Shown here piece after piece: positions 15,625 to 23,872 of a stretch of 32,718 nucleotides of DNA (position 1 is the stretch's first letter; every line of letters starts with the position of its first letter). The stretch comes from Clostridium luticellarii (lineage in GTDB: Bacteria; Bacillota; Clostridia; Clostridiales; Clostridiaceae): positions 1 through 32,718 of the forward strand of contig NZ_PVXP01000034.1 in NCBI RefSeq assembly GCF_002995845.1. The letters are read 5' to 3'. The notes beneath the pieces are model-generated. The model worked only from the letters and a program-made list of their open reading frames with translations. It made no database searches and was not told where the DNA came from. The position numbers and the translations under genes are program-made.

Positions 15625-18600
15625 TAGAACCGCCCCCTCATTCTTCCACCTATAGTCCTGCTTACCTGAGTTGATAATTCATCTATAGCCGCTTTATCTG
15701 TGAATGCATAGTTGCCATTTAAATTAAGTTCTATGGAAACTGGTGTACCATTTGGAGTTGCCAATTGCGCCTGTGTTATTGTGTCTAATCCTTTGGCATT
15801 ATTCAAAGCATCTGTTATATTAGCCACTGTAGTTAAAAGATTCATGCTGTCTCTATTGTTTAGTACTGTTTGGCCGCCGCTAAAATATCTTAAAGCCTTT
15901 CCTCCGATAACTTCCAATCCTTTTTCTGCGACTGCATGCATGCCTTTTACGGCTGATTTTATACCCGTTGCATACCCTACATAATTACCGCCAAATAGAT
16001 GTGGAATATTGTAAGGGCTTCCATATCTGGCTTTTATATAGTTTATAGCACTTAAAATGTTATCTAAAGGATTAGTTATATTTCCATGTCCTGATGCCAT
16101 ATACGCCCTGAATGTACTAGGTAACATCTGCATGAGGCCAGTAGCATGTTGACCTCCTACACTTGTACTATTATAAGCCCCTGGATTGCCACCAGATTCT
16201 TTCTTGACAAGCTGTTGCATAGCCGGCAACCATGAAAGAGGTGTCCCCGATTCCATTAATGCCATAGAGAGCCAAGCTCCTACTTGCGCACTACTAAACA
16301 TACCCTTTGCGTAACTTAAAGCTCCACCAAATACTTTATTTACTACAGACATTATATGATCTTTACCATCAGTCATAGCATTTGCCAGACCTTGAATTAA
16401 ATATTTACCAATGCTGTACATCTCTTTTGACGGAGAACCTATGCCAAATGTTTCTCTTAGTTTGGTCAATAATTGTTCTCCTAACCATTTAGCAGTATCC
16501 CATAAATTTTTCGCTATAGCTTTGATGCCTGCTATAATTCCGTTTATTACAGCCTTACCTACAGCAGCCCAATCTACGTTCTTTAATATATTCCATAATT
16601 GATGCATTGCTTGCCCACCATAACTTAATAATTGTGGCAAAGCCTGCCCTAATCCAATAATAATGGCTCCTATAATTCTTATACCGGCCGATAAAATCAA
16701 AGGAAGATTTTGAATTATAGCTTGTGCCAGTAGTACAATCACTTCAACTATCGTGGCAATAATCTGCGGTAAATTTTGCAATATGCCATTTATTAAGGCC
16801 ACTATTAAATTCATGCCCGCGGTTATAATCTGCGGTAAGTTCTGCAATATTGCGTTAGCCAGTGCCAATACAAGCTGCAAGCCTACATTTATGAGCATTG
16901 GTAAAACATTGATAATACCAATAATCAAAGCAGAAATTATATTTGCCGCACCACTAATCAATATAGGCAAAGCTTGTATAATTGCTGTGAGTAAAGTAAT
17001 TATAACTTGGCTCCCTATATTTATAATGTAAGGCAAATTTACTACAATAGAATTTATTAATTGTGTAATTATATTTAATCCTGTAGTAAGAATATTAGGT
17101 AAATATGTGTTTATACCATTTAGTATATTTTGTAACAATTGTTGCCCCATTAGCATTAAAGTTGGTAAACTATTTAAAAATGACGTCATAAGAGTATTTA
17201 TAATATTGCTGGCTGCTGCTATCATTTGCGGTAAATTCGTAATAATTCCATTGGCAATATTAAAGACTATTTGCTTGGCCACTGTTAAAAATTGCCCTGC
17301 ATGTTCAGATAGGTATTGGAATATCTGCCCCCCCACAGTTATAACAGTATTTATAATCCCAGGCAAATTATCTTGTAACCATTGAACTATATTTTTAGTA
17401 ATCATCACTACTGTTTCATAAGCATATTTTAAATCCTTCGTTAAATCTTCATGTATATATCGATCAACATTAGCCATTACGCCCCGTAAATATTGCCAAT
17501 GAGTAGCTGCTTCATATATGCCGATACCTAACAAAGCTAGAGCACCAATAGTTAAGCTTATAGGGCTTAGTAGTCCAGCCATAGCCCCACGAACGCCATT
17601 CATAATGCTTTGCATAGCTTGAAATCTCATTAGAAATTGATAAGCCTCATTCAACCTCTGCAGTGACAATATTAATTGGGACAAAACCAATAGTAACGGG
17701 CCTATAGCCGCTACCGCTAATCCTGTTTCTACTATGAATGTTCTAGTACCATCACTTGAATTCCCAAAAGCTGTTACTACTTTAGCAAACCAATCTACTA
17801 AACCACGTAATTGTGGCGTAGCTGTCTCACCTATCTTTATTCCTAGGGTTTCAAAAGCACCACTTAATCCATCGAGAGAACCTTTTAAATTATCTTGATT
17901 TATTTTTGCTGCATCTGCTGCTGCTCCTGTTGAATTCTGTAATTCTTTAGTCAATTTTTGTAGGCTAGTACTACCATCATTTACAAGTATTTGCATACCA
18001 GACATGGCTTCAGTACCAAATATCGTTGCTAGAGTATTAGCTTTTTGTTCTTGCGTCATACCTGCCATAGATTTTTGCAAGTTTGCAACAATTTGATTCA
18101 AAGGTAACATTTTGCCTTGTGCATCAAAAGCACTAAATCCGATACTTTGCATTAATTCAGCCGCCTGCTTTGAAGGTTTAGCTAAACTAATTAAAGCACT
18201 ACGTATTGTAGTGCCTGCCTGCGAACCTTTAATCCCTTGATCTGCCATTTCTCCTATGGCTGCCGTAACCTCTTCAAGACTTAATCCCATGGAATGAGCT
18301 ACTGGGGCAACATATTTCATAGCTTCGCCTGTATCTGCTACAGCTGCATTTGTAGCATTTGCATTTTTAGCTAGTACATCAGCCACATGTCCAGCTTGAT
18401 CTGCAGCTAGTCCAAATCCTCTCAATGTACTTGCCGCTATATCAGCGCTATTAGCCAAATCTTCTCCACTGGCCGCTGCCAAATCTAACATACCAGGCAT
18501 AGCCTTTGTAATTTCATTAACTGTAAAACCAGCAGACGCAAGGTTTTCCATACCTTCTGCCGCTTCACTCGCTGAAAATGCTGTTGACGCTCCAAGTTCC

Positions 18601-18917
18601 AATGCCTGGTCATGCAAGGCTTTCATCTGAGATGCAGATGCACCCGCCACAGATTGAACCCTAGACATTTGGGCATCAAACTGTGTTGACATCTTCAAAG
18701 CTGCTGCACCTATACCCAAAATAGGCAATGTTACATACTTACTCAGAGAGCTTCCAATAGCATTTGCAGCGTTTCCTAAAGCTCCTATTCTGGTATTTAC
18801 AGTTTGAGCAGAATCGGCGAATGTCCTTAAACTTTTACCTGCACTAGCTAAAGACGCATTAAAGGGGCTGGTTGTTAGGGCCAATGTTGCCAATATAGTA
18901 CCTCCATCTATAGCCAT
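15624..18917 (-). CDS. Tail tape measure protein with 22-residue repeats and SLT lysozyme-like domain
   Basis: 1097 aa; sets tail length and is ejected during DNA entry. The N-terminal third (~60-350, KMSTQFDAQMSRVQSVAGASASQMKA...) is the PhageMin_Tail/TP901 core. A hydrophobic segment follows (~395-480). Residues ~560-760 contain nine or more tandem 22-residue units beginning LPxxI and ending about QN. Then comes a GSPSKEM linker. The C-terminal ~885-985 is a transglycosylase-like SLT domain: KKESGGNP with the catalytic Glu (~906) and TGLMQMLPSTFRAYM. The domain would cut peptidoglycan during infection. The ribosome site AAGGGGTGA overlaps the end of the preceding chaperone frame. Confidence 0.93.
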   Translation of the reverse strand: MAIDGGTILATLALTTSPFNASLASAGKSLRTFADSAQTVNTRIGALGNAANAIGSSLSKYVTLPILGIGAAALKMSTQFDAQMSRVQSVAGASASQMKALHDQALELGASTAFSASEAAEGMENLASAGFTVNEITKAMPGMLDLAAASGEDLANSADIAASTLRGFGLAADQAGHVADVLAKNANATNAAVADTGEAMKYVAPVAHSMGLSLEEVTAAIGEMADQGIKGSQAGTTIRSALISLAKPSKQAAELMQSIGFSAFDAQGKMLPLNQIVANLQKSMAGMTQEQKANTLATIFGTEAMSGMQILVNDGSTSLQKLTKELQNSTGAAADAAKINQDNLKGSLDGLSGAFETLGIKIGETATPQLRGLVDWFAKVVTAFGNSSDGTRTFIVETGLAVAAIGPLLLVLSQLILSLQRLNEAYQFLMRFQAMQSIMNGVRGAMAGLLSPISLTIGALALLGIGIYEAATHWQYLRGVMANVDRYIHEDLTKDLKYAYETVVMITKNIVQWLQDNLPGIINTVITVGGQIFQYLSEHAGQFLTVAKQIVFNIANGIITNLPQMIAAASNIINTLMTSFLNSLPTLMLMGQQLLQNILNGINTYLPNILTTGLNIITQLINSIVVNLPYIINIGSQVIITLLTAIIQALPILISGAANIISALIIGIINVLPMLINVGLQLVLALANAILQNLPQIITAGMNLIVALINGILQNLPQIIATIVEVIVLLAQAIIQNLPLILSAGIRIIGAIIIGLGQALPQLLSYGGQAMHQLWNILKNVDWAAVGKAVINGIIAGIKAIAKNLWDTAKWLGEQLLTKLRETFGIGSPSKEMYSIGKYLIQGLANAMTDGKDHIMSVVNKVFGGALSYAKGMFSSAQVGAWLSMALMESGTPLSWLPAMQQLVKKESGGNPGAYNSTSVGGQHATGLMQMLPSTFRAYMASGHGNITNPLDNILSAINYIKARYGSPYNIPHLFGGNYVGYATGIKSAVKGMHAVAEKGLEVIGGKALRYFSGGQTVLNNRDSMNLLTTVANITDALNNAKGLDTITQAQLATPNGTPVSIELNLNGNYAFTDKAAIDELSTQVSRTIGGRMRGRF

Positions 18918-18921
18918 TTAA

Positions 18922-19191
18922 TCACCCCTTCTTCTCATATTTCTGTTCCTGCTTTTGCATCTTTTTAAATAGCTCCGAATTATTCCTTGGCTTATCTTCA
19001 TCTATCCAATGCGGTGTTTTATGCCATTTTAATTTACCTTCGCCTTTTCCATCTTTGCCATAGTCGTAATACATCATAGATTGTATGTAACTTACTGCTT
19101 CATCAAAACAAAAGGCTTCATAATCATTTTGTATCCTTGCTATTTCGCTGGGCAATTTGTTGTAATGCTCTGACTGACTGATTATTCGCAA
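18922..19191 (-). CDS. Tail assembly chaperone, distal frame (GpGT-like extension)
   Basis: 89 codons from an in-frame TTG, just ahead of the tape measure gene. Its frame is open from after a TAG at 19219-19221 and overlaps the end of the 153-aa gene. No ribosome site precedes the TTG (upstream: AAGACCAAGAACGTC). Gene order (chaperone, overlapping second frame, tape measure) is that of lambda G/GT, so it is probably made as a frameshift fusion. The frame offset is +1 (equivalently -2), not -1. The product is charged and Tyr/Lys-rich (WHKTPHWIDEDKPRNNSELF). Confidence 0.7.
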   Translation of the reverse strand: MRIISQSEHYNKLPSEIARIQNDYEAFCFDEAVSYIQSMMYYDYGKDGKGEGKLKWHKTPHWIDEDKPRNNSELFKKMQKQEQKYEKKG

Positions 19192-19585
19192 GACGTTCTT
19201 GGTCTTTACGAAACCGTTCTAACCCTTTTAAACCTCCCTGAGCATACTGGAATAGCTCCGTGACTTGTTCGTCTGTTAGCTTAATGTCTCTGTCTTCTAA
19301 TTGTTCCCATGTTGGTTCTACTAACATAGACTTCGCCACAGCTTCCATAACTTTGCTTATTTCTCCAATATTGACACTTTTACCAGATTGCTTTCCCATA
19401 AAAATTTCCTGTGCCGCTGCCAATAATGAATTAGGTATAACTCCTTCTTTTATTAGATCTAACAAAGATACCCTTTTAATTTTTGCTACCCAAGGTTCTT
19501 CACCCCAGCCCGCTAATTTAACTAATTGCCCACTTGCGGCTTTTTTTATTTCATCCAAACTGGTTATTCTTAATTCTTCTGACAT
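19124..19585 (-). CDS. Tail assembly chaperone (GpG-like)
   Basis: 153-aa helical protein (MSEELRITSLDEIKKAASGQLVKL) in the slot of siphophage tail chaperones, which coat the tape measure during tail assembly. SLLDLIKEGVIPNSLL and the acidic/helical pattern fit XkdN/gp14-like chaperones. The start follows AAGGAGG. The last 22 codons overlap the next frame; see the frameshift finding. Transcription must pass, or start after, the terminator at 19671-19695. Confidence 0.75.
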   Translation of the reverse strand: MSEELRITSLDEIKKAASGQLVKLAGWGEEPWVAKIKRVSLLDLIKEGVIPNSLLAAAQEIFMGKQSGKSVNIGEISKVMEAVAKSMLVEPTWEQLEDRDIKLTDEQVTELFQYAQGGLKGLERFRKDQERLANNQSVRALQQIAQRNSKDTK

Positions 19586-19670
19586 TCTTTATCCTCCTTA
19601 ATCAAATATACAGCTCATATACAGCTGTTTTACTTTTAGGCATATAATTGCATTAATAAATAAAAATAAA

Positions 19671-19695
19671 AGCCTTATATCTCAAATACAAGGCT
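19671..19695 (-). terminator. Terminator after the glycosyltransferase gene
   Basis: Minus strand AGCCTTGTAT / ATATAAGGCT, a 10-bp stem with one mismatch and 5-nt loop, then TTTTATTTTTATTTATT. The 5' arm lies inside the last glycosyltransferase codons. It would lower readthrough from head and major-tail genes into tape measure and fibre genes. Confidence 0.7.
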
Positions 19696-20605
19696 CACTT
19701 TTACTTGTTTTTAGAATTTGCTCTACATATTTATAACTGCATTTACTTTTGTCTACAAAATTTAAATTATCTTTAAATGGTGCTTTATTCACGTATTGTC
19801 CTTTAAAGAACAAACGATCGTGCATATCTGGGGTAACTCCTGCATTATGATATATTTTAGTTTCATTCCATCTTTTAATATCATCTGTTGCCCAGCAAAA
19901 ATCTAACTCGCTTGATATTGTTGGTATTATACCAAATAATAGACAGTTCCATAGTTGTGCCCACATTTCCGCTGTCCATTTCTGAATAGGTGTATAATTA
20001 TTCACTTGCCTATTCTCTCTTATATATCGTAGTTCATTAGTACAAAACCATTTATATAATTTAATACAATCAAAATAAACCTTCTCCCAATATTCACAAG
20101 AAGGTTTATGCATTATCCATTGTGCACCTACAGCTTTATCTAAACTTCTAATCTTGCTTTCTTCTACTCCTATAACTTTGCACATTTCTTCTAATAAATG
20201 TTTGCCTTTACTATCTATATACCTGGTACCTAAATACCCATCACAATCACTAGCAACCCAAAGATTAACATCATTTGGTATTTTGCTAAAATCGGGTAAT
20301 TCTCTGAAAATAACATCTGCATCCATATAGAAATAATTTTCTTTTTCATATTCAGGATTGTTTTTTAAGAACTGCCACCATAGATATGGTTTTACACTGG
20401 GTATATATTGTTTGCTTGTATTATTATCTCGATATACAAAACATTTAGCACCATATTTCTTTTCAAAATATTTAGGGATAGAGTTATCGTACTGTGTAAA
20501 TAACAATATAATGTCCTCTACCCCATGTGATTTCAAGTTATTAAGGCATACATCTAATTCCCATTTAAACCTTTGTATGGCAGGCTGTGCCATTATGAAT
20601 ATCAT
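19682..20605 (-). CDS. GT-A fold glycosyltransferase-like protein, in the tail module
   Basis: 307 aa. The Rossmann-like start MIFIMAQPAIQRFKWELDV leads to YFYMDADVIF, where Asp95-x-Asp97 is the metal/nucleotide-sugar DxD motif of GT-A enzymes. A later YHNAGVTPD (252-260) resembles the HxxG element of GT8-like enzymes. No signal peptide or membrane anchor, so it is cytoplasmic. It begins 2 nt after the major tail stop, with only a weak ribosome site (GCAGGT), suggesting coupled translation; a second ATG is four codons on. It is a guest in an otherwise structural block. Most likely it modifies a virion protein; the Thr-rich tails encoded here are the obvious candidates (inference). It could instead modify host glycans. 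Confidence 0.75.
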   Translation of the reverse strand: MIFIMAQPAIQRFKWELDVCLNNLKSHGVEDIILLFTQYDNSIPKYFEKKYGAKCFVYRDNNTSKQYIPSVKPYLWWQFLKNNPEYEKENYFYMDADVIFRELPDFSKIPNDVNLWVASDCDGYLGTRYIDSKGKHLLEEMCKVIGVEESKIRSLDKAVGAQWIMHKPSCEYWEKVYFDCIKLYKWFCTNELRYIRENRQVNNYTPIQKWTAEMWAQLWNCLLFGIIPTISSELDFCWATDDIKRWNETKIYHNAGVTPDMHDRLFFKGQYVNKAPFKDNLNFVDKSKCSYKYVEQILKTSKSEPCI

Positions 20606-20607
20606 GA

Positions 20608-21219
20608 TTAACCTGCTGTAGTAGTCGTAGTAGTGGTTGGTGCCGTTGTAGTAGTTGTAGTTTCGGCAGGCAATTCATCCAATACTTCAACCGTATAAGG
20701 TGGTTGTCCACTCGCCGCTCTACTATGGATTGTATATTTAGGTGCCAACCAATCTCCATCTTTGAAATCAAACTCTGCCGGTGAACCTTTAGAATTAGGA
20801 AAACTGAATTTATAATACGCAAGAGTATTACCGTCTATATCCTTTTCTTCTGTGTATATATTGTAAGTAAACTTAGTACGGTTTACTGCCTGCCCCGTAA
20901 CCGGTGCATTATATCCTACAACTTTTGTGGGGTCTTCAGTATCCATTACCAATTCGCCACCATCTACAACAGCTAAGACTTCTGGAATAAACTTAGCATC
21001 TGTTAATTCTATATCTGAACCATATTGAATATCTTCTGTACGGTTAATAGCATATAATTTGTTTTTGCTTCTTAATACTTGTTCATCTCCCTCAGATAAT
21101 GTGGGAGAATAAGACGCTTCAGACGCCGAATCAAATGTAAGAGTTTTGGGAGTTGTTTCATCTGTTATAATTTCATTTCTAACTATATTAATAAGAGGCG
21201 CACCCTCTACTTTTGCCAT
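20608..21219 (-). CDS. Major tail (tube) protein with Thr-rich C-terminal tail
   Basis: 203 aa, in the major-tail slot between tail terminator and tail chaperones. The body (~1-180) is beta-rich and acidic (LTFDSASEASYSPTLSEGDEQVLRSKNKLYAINRTEDIQYGSDIELTD), consistent with phage tube proteins of the phi13 / TP901-1 type. The C-terminus is ETTTTTTAPTTTTTTTAG, encoded with mixed Thr codons. Because hundreds of copies form the tube, such tails would densely cover the tail surface. Ribosome site AAGGAGG. It ends 2 nt before the glycosyltransferase gene. Confidence 0.8.
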   Translation of the reverse strand: MAKVEGAPLINIVRNEIITDETTPKTLTFDSASEASYSPTLSEGDEQVLRSKNKLYAINRTEDIQYGSDIELTDAKFIPEVLAVVDGGELVMDTEDPTKVVGYNAPVTGQAVNRTKFTYNIYTEEKDIDGNTLAYYKFSFPNSKGSPAEFDFKDGDWLAPKYTIHSRAASGQPPYTVEVLDELPAETTTTTTAPTTTTTTTAG

Positions 21220-21234
21220 AAAAATTCCTCCTTC

Positions 21235-21579
21235 TTAAATTAAAACTTTCTGTGCTCTATAAGTAACGCTACAAGTTATTCCCTTGACGCTATCATCCTC
21301 TATTGTTGGAGATTCATAGCCGCCATAAAATAATCCCTCATAGCTTTTCAAATGTTCTTTTATTTCTTTTTTCTTATCTAACAATGCAAGTGTTTGTGTG
21401 CGTGGTGCATACAAAATAACATCTATATTCGTGTGTCCCAGCTTGAATGAGTAGATGCTAGAGGTTGTCAATTGTTCTTTTAGGACAATATAAAAAGAAG
21501 TACATTCTCCTGTCTTCTGGTTAGGAAAATATACTTCATATCCTAAATCTGCTAAATAATCAAATAATTTTTGCATCAT
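21235..21579 (-). CDS. Tail terminator / tail completion protein
   Basis: 114 aa (MMQKLFDYLADLGYEVYFPNQKTGECTSFYIVLKEQ). Size, alpha/beta pattern and place just before the major tail gene fit the tail terminator (lambda gpU / SPP1 gp17 role) that caps the tube. Overlaps the upstream gene by 4 nt (ATGA). Confidence 0.65.
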   Translation of the reverse strand: MMQKLFDYLADLGYEVYFPNQKTGECTSFYIVLKEQLTTSSIYSFKLGHTNIDVILYAPRTQTLALLDKKKEIKEHLKSYEGLFYGGYESPTIEDDSVKGITCSVTYRAQKVLI

Positions 21580-21929
21580 AAACTTTTTAACACCTCAGCC
21601 CACCCCTTTATAACCTCCGTTGCAAATTTATCTCTGGTAGGATTTAATATTGCATATTTCTTTTCCATAGCATATTCTAGATACTTAAATTGTGGTGTAT
21701 GCCCTCGTAGGTTAATTTCAATTACATTATTTTTGTCAACAATTCCCGCATCCATTGTATCTCTGGATAAACCTGTTCTATCTCTCCATTTTGCGTTTTG
21801 CTTAGCATCTGCAACCATCATTTTCCCTGATGTCTGTGCATATCTTACACAGCCGTCATGCACTTTCTTTTGGTTATAGAGAGTCTTTTTTAAGACGTCA
21901 TTTATATCTATTTTAAAACCATCCGCCAT
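21576..21929 (-). CDS. HK97 gp10-like neck / tail completion protein
   Basis: 117 aa. VRYAQTSGKMMVADAKQNAKWRDRTGLSRDTMDAGI has the helix-then-W-x-DRTG pattern of HK97 gp10-like neck proteins. These help join tail to head. It lies between the head-closure gene and tail terminator gene in a tightly packed run. Confidence 0.75.
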   Translation of the reverse strand: MADGFKIDINDVLKKTLYNQKKVHDGCVRYAQTSGKMMVADAKQNAKWRDRTGLSRDTMDAGIVDKNNVIEINLRGHTPQFKYLEYAMEKKYAILNPTRDKFATEVIKGWAEVLKSL

Positions 21930-21931
21930 AA

Positions 21932-22306
21932 TTACACCTCTTTTAATTGCATATTAAAATAAATCTCCATATTGGCTCCTGGGTCTTGGACTTCAAAACT
22001 CTGTTGTATGTCTTGGTTTTGTGTTTCCAAAATATCAAGAGGTTTGACTTTTATAGAATCTTCACTCCAATCGCACAAAAAGTAAACAGAATTAGGCTCC
22101 TGGGTAAAGTTATTTGTGCCCATATTGAAGAATAGACTATTAGAGGTATCATTCTTGTATAATACCCCTGTAAGTGTTGCTATATCGTCATATTCTCCCG
22201 TCTCCTGGTGGTATTGGTCTACCTGCTTACGTTTCACTTTAACAGTAGTAGGTAATTGCTGTATGGCCTTTTTAACTACATTTCGCATACGTTCCTTGCT
22301 AATCAT
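21932..22306 (-). CDS. Head closure / head-tail joining protein
   Basis: 124 aa (MISKERMRNVVKKAIQQLPTTVKVKRKQVDQYHQETGEYDDIATLTGVLYK), beta-rich after a short helix. The order connector, this protein, gp10-like, terminator matches SPP1/HK97 head closure proteins. Overlaps the preceding gene by 4 nt. Assigned mainly by position. Confidence 0.6.
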   Translation of the reverse strand: MISKERMRNVVKKAIQQLPTTVKVKRKQVDQYHQETGEYDDIATLTGVLYKNDTSNSLFFNMGTNNFTQEPNSVYFLCDWSEDSIKVKPLDILETQNQDIQQSFEVQDPGANMEIYFNMQLKEV

Positions 22307-22611
22307 AATTCATCAGCTCTATTCATGTATGTTGGGTAATAACCGCTAGAGCCACTCCCTCCGTTTTCCTGCTCAGATTTATCAGAATATTTATTAGCTA
22401 GTCCTTGCCAATATGAAGGGTCCGGATTCTCTATTGTAATAGGTCCTACCTTAATACTCTTCTCCATATCCATCTTCATAAGGCATAGCTGAGCCGCTGT
22501 ATAATACACATCATTGTCATATATAGTTAAAAAATTCTGCAATTCCTCGTCTGAAAAATAGGGATATTTACTCTCAAAAATTAATAGCTTTAATTTATCC
22601 AAATCACCCAT
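22303..22611 (-). CDS. Head-tail connector (adaptor) protein
   Basis: 102 aa. An N-terminal helical bundle (KLKLLIFESKYPYFSDEELQNFLTIYDNDVYYTAAQLCLMKM) is typical of phage_connect_1/gp6-like adaptors that bind beneath the portal. The C-terminal third is Gly/Ser-rich and probably flexible. The start codon shares a base with the preceding stop (TAATG). Confidence 0.65.
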   Translation of the reverse strand: MGDLDKLKLLIFESKYPYFSDEELQNFLTIYDNDVYYTAAQLCLMKMDMEKSIKVGPITIENPDPSYWQGLANKYSDKSEQENGGSGSSGYYPTYMNRADEL

Positions 22612-22802
22612 TATTTTTTAGCCTTTGTAGTTTGTTTAGGCGCTTCTGTAGTTGTAGTGATCTGTTGGGGTAATTCTTCTACTAATTTCTTTTGAACTAA
22701 AGCCTTAGCATCTTCCTGCCTAACCTCGAAAATATTCCCTATTTTAGCAATGGTAGAACCATATTTAAGGTTCACCAATGCCTTTACTTTGATATTTGCC
22801 AT
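22611..22802 (-). CDS. Small structural-module protein with Thr-rich tail
   Basis: 63 aa (MANIKVKALVNLKYGSTIAKIGNIFEVRQEDAKALVQKKLVEELPQ), a compact beta/helix domain like short head proteins found after major capsid genes, ending in ITTTTEAPKQTTKAKK. The TTTTEAP element is shared with the protein at 14471. Its ribosome site is good. Possibly a minor head protein; function unknown. Confidence 0.6.
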   Translation of the reverse strand: MANIKVKALVNLKYGSTIAKIGNIFEVRQEDAKALVQKKLVEELPQQITTTTEAPKQTTKAKK

Positions 22803-22813
22803 ATTCTAACCTC

Positions 22814-23851
22814 CTATTTAACCTGGGCAAAGAAACATTCATCTACACGTGTGAAGCTAGGTAATGCCAGCTGAGATACTTTAGTCTCTATAGTAACAGG
22901 GTCTTCTTTTGCCATAGTAGTTATTGCAACACCTGTATTCACTATAGCTGTGTCGTGTTTACCACTGCCAAAGGTCTTATCTGCTTCTTCTGGTGTAGTT
23001 CCATATACAGTAGTTCCAATAGTCCCACTAGGTATTAAAGTAATATAATCATCATCATAGTAATTCTGGCTGCTGCCATCCTCAGATATATAAGTACCAT
23101 TTAAAATACCCACACCAATTCCAAGTTTAGTGGATAGATAACTCACAATATCATTATCTGTAACTATCACAGCCCCTAAATTTCTAGCCATTAATTCATT
23201 TCTAATTGCGTTATTGTTCCTTATATAACCGAATGTAGTCTCTGTAAGTAATATCGTAGTGGGCTTACTATATCCGTCATTTACAAGGGTATTCTGCCAT
23301 CTTATTATGTCTCCTACTATATCAGCATCAGCATTGTTCCATGTAGCCGTGCTAGTCAAAACCTCTTTGTGGTCTTCTGGTACTTCATAATCTGCAACAA
23401 TGTCGCCATCATCTGTAACTATATTGATTTCGCCATGCTGTATAGCCTGTGCCCTTGCCCTTCTCATTTGTGCTTCTGCACCATCAACTAGAGCCTGGTA
23501 ATTGCCATAAATTTGTGCTGTAAGATTTTCAACAAGATTCTGGTTATTTGATTGCATAGCCAACATAAGCATTACTCTATCCTTCTCTTTAATCATTACA
23601 GACTCTTTAAAGAAAGGTAATTCTTTCTTTTTAATATCTATAGTTGCATTTAAAGCTCTGGGTTTTACAGCTACATCAAAAGTGCTCATTCTTAAAACAA
23701 CCGGCTTCTGCTTAGAACCTTTTGCAAGCTCTATCTCAGTCCCAAATTGTTTTATAGGTGGAAATAAAGCTTTATCTATCGTGGTTTCTGGCGGTAAATT
23801 CTGAATGTATAGTGCAATTTGCTGTGCATTTATATATTCTTCTAATGTCAT
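22814..23851 (-). CDS. Major capsid protein (phage protein E family)
   Basis: 345 aa. The N-terminal NLPPETTIDKALFPPIKQFGTEIELAKGSKQKPVVLRMS, and the central AQIYGNYQALVDGAEAQMRRARAQAI, fit the phage_cap_E family, an HK97-fold shell protein. The C-terminus (ITTMAKEDPVTIETKVSQLALPSF) is also typical. It follows scaffold and decoration-like genes in the order used by protein E-type phages. No Thr-rich tail here. Confidence 0.9.
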   Translation of the reverse strand: MTLEEYINAQQIALYIQNLPPETTIDKALFPPIKQFGTEIELAKGSKQKPVVLRMSTFDVAVKPRALNATIDIKKKELPFFKESVMIKEKDRVMLMLAMQSNNQNLVENLTAQIYGNYQALVDGAEAQMRRARAQAIQHGEINIVTDDGDIVADYEVPEDHKEVLTSTATWNNADADIVGDIIRWQNTLVNDGYSKPTTILLTETTFGYIRNNNAIRNELMARNLGAVIVTDNDIVSYLSTKLGIGVGILNGTYISEDGSSQNYYDDDYITLIPSGTIGTTVYGTTPEEADKTFGSGKHDTAIVNTGVAITTMAKEDPVTIETKVSQLALPSFTRVDECFFAQVK

Positions 23852-23872
23852 ATATTATTCCTCCTTAAATTT

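Noticed and set aside
16750-17030. DNA direct repeats as a mobile or regulatory element
   Set aside because: They are explained by the 22-residue protein repeats of the tape measure.
20565-20822. 85-codon minus-strand frame overlapping the major tail gene
   Set aside because: Out of frame with the major tail gene, which has the ribosome site, length and context.
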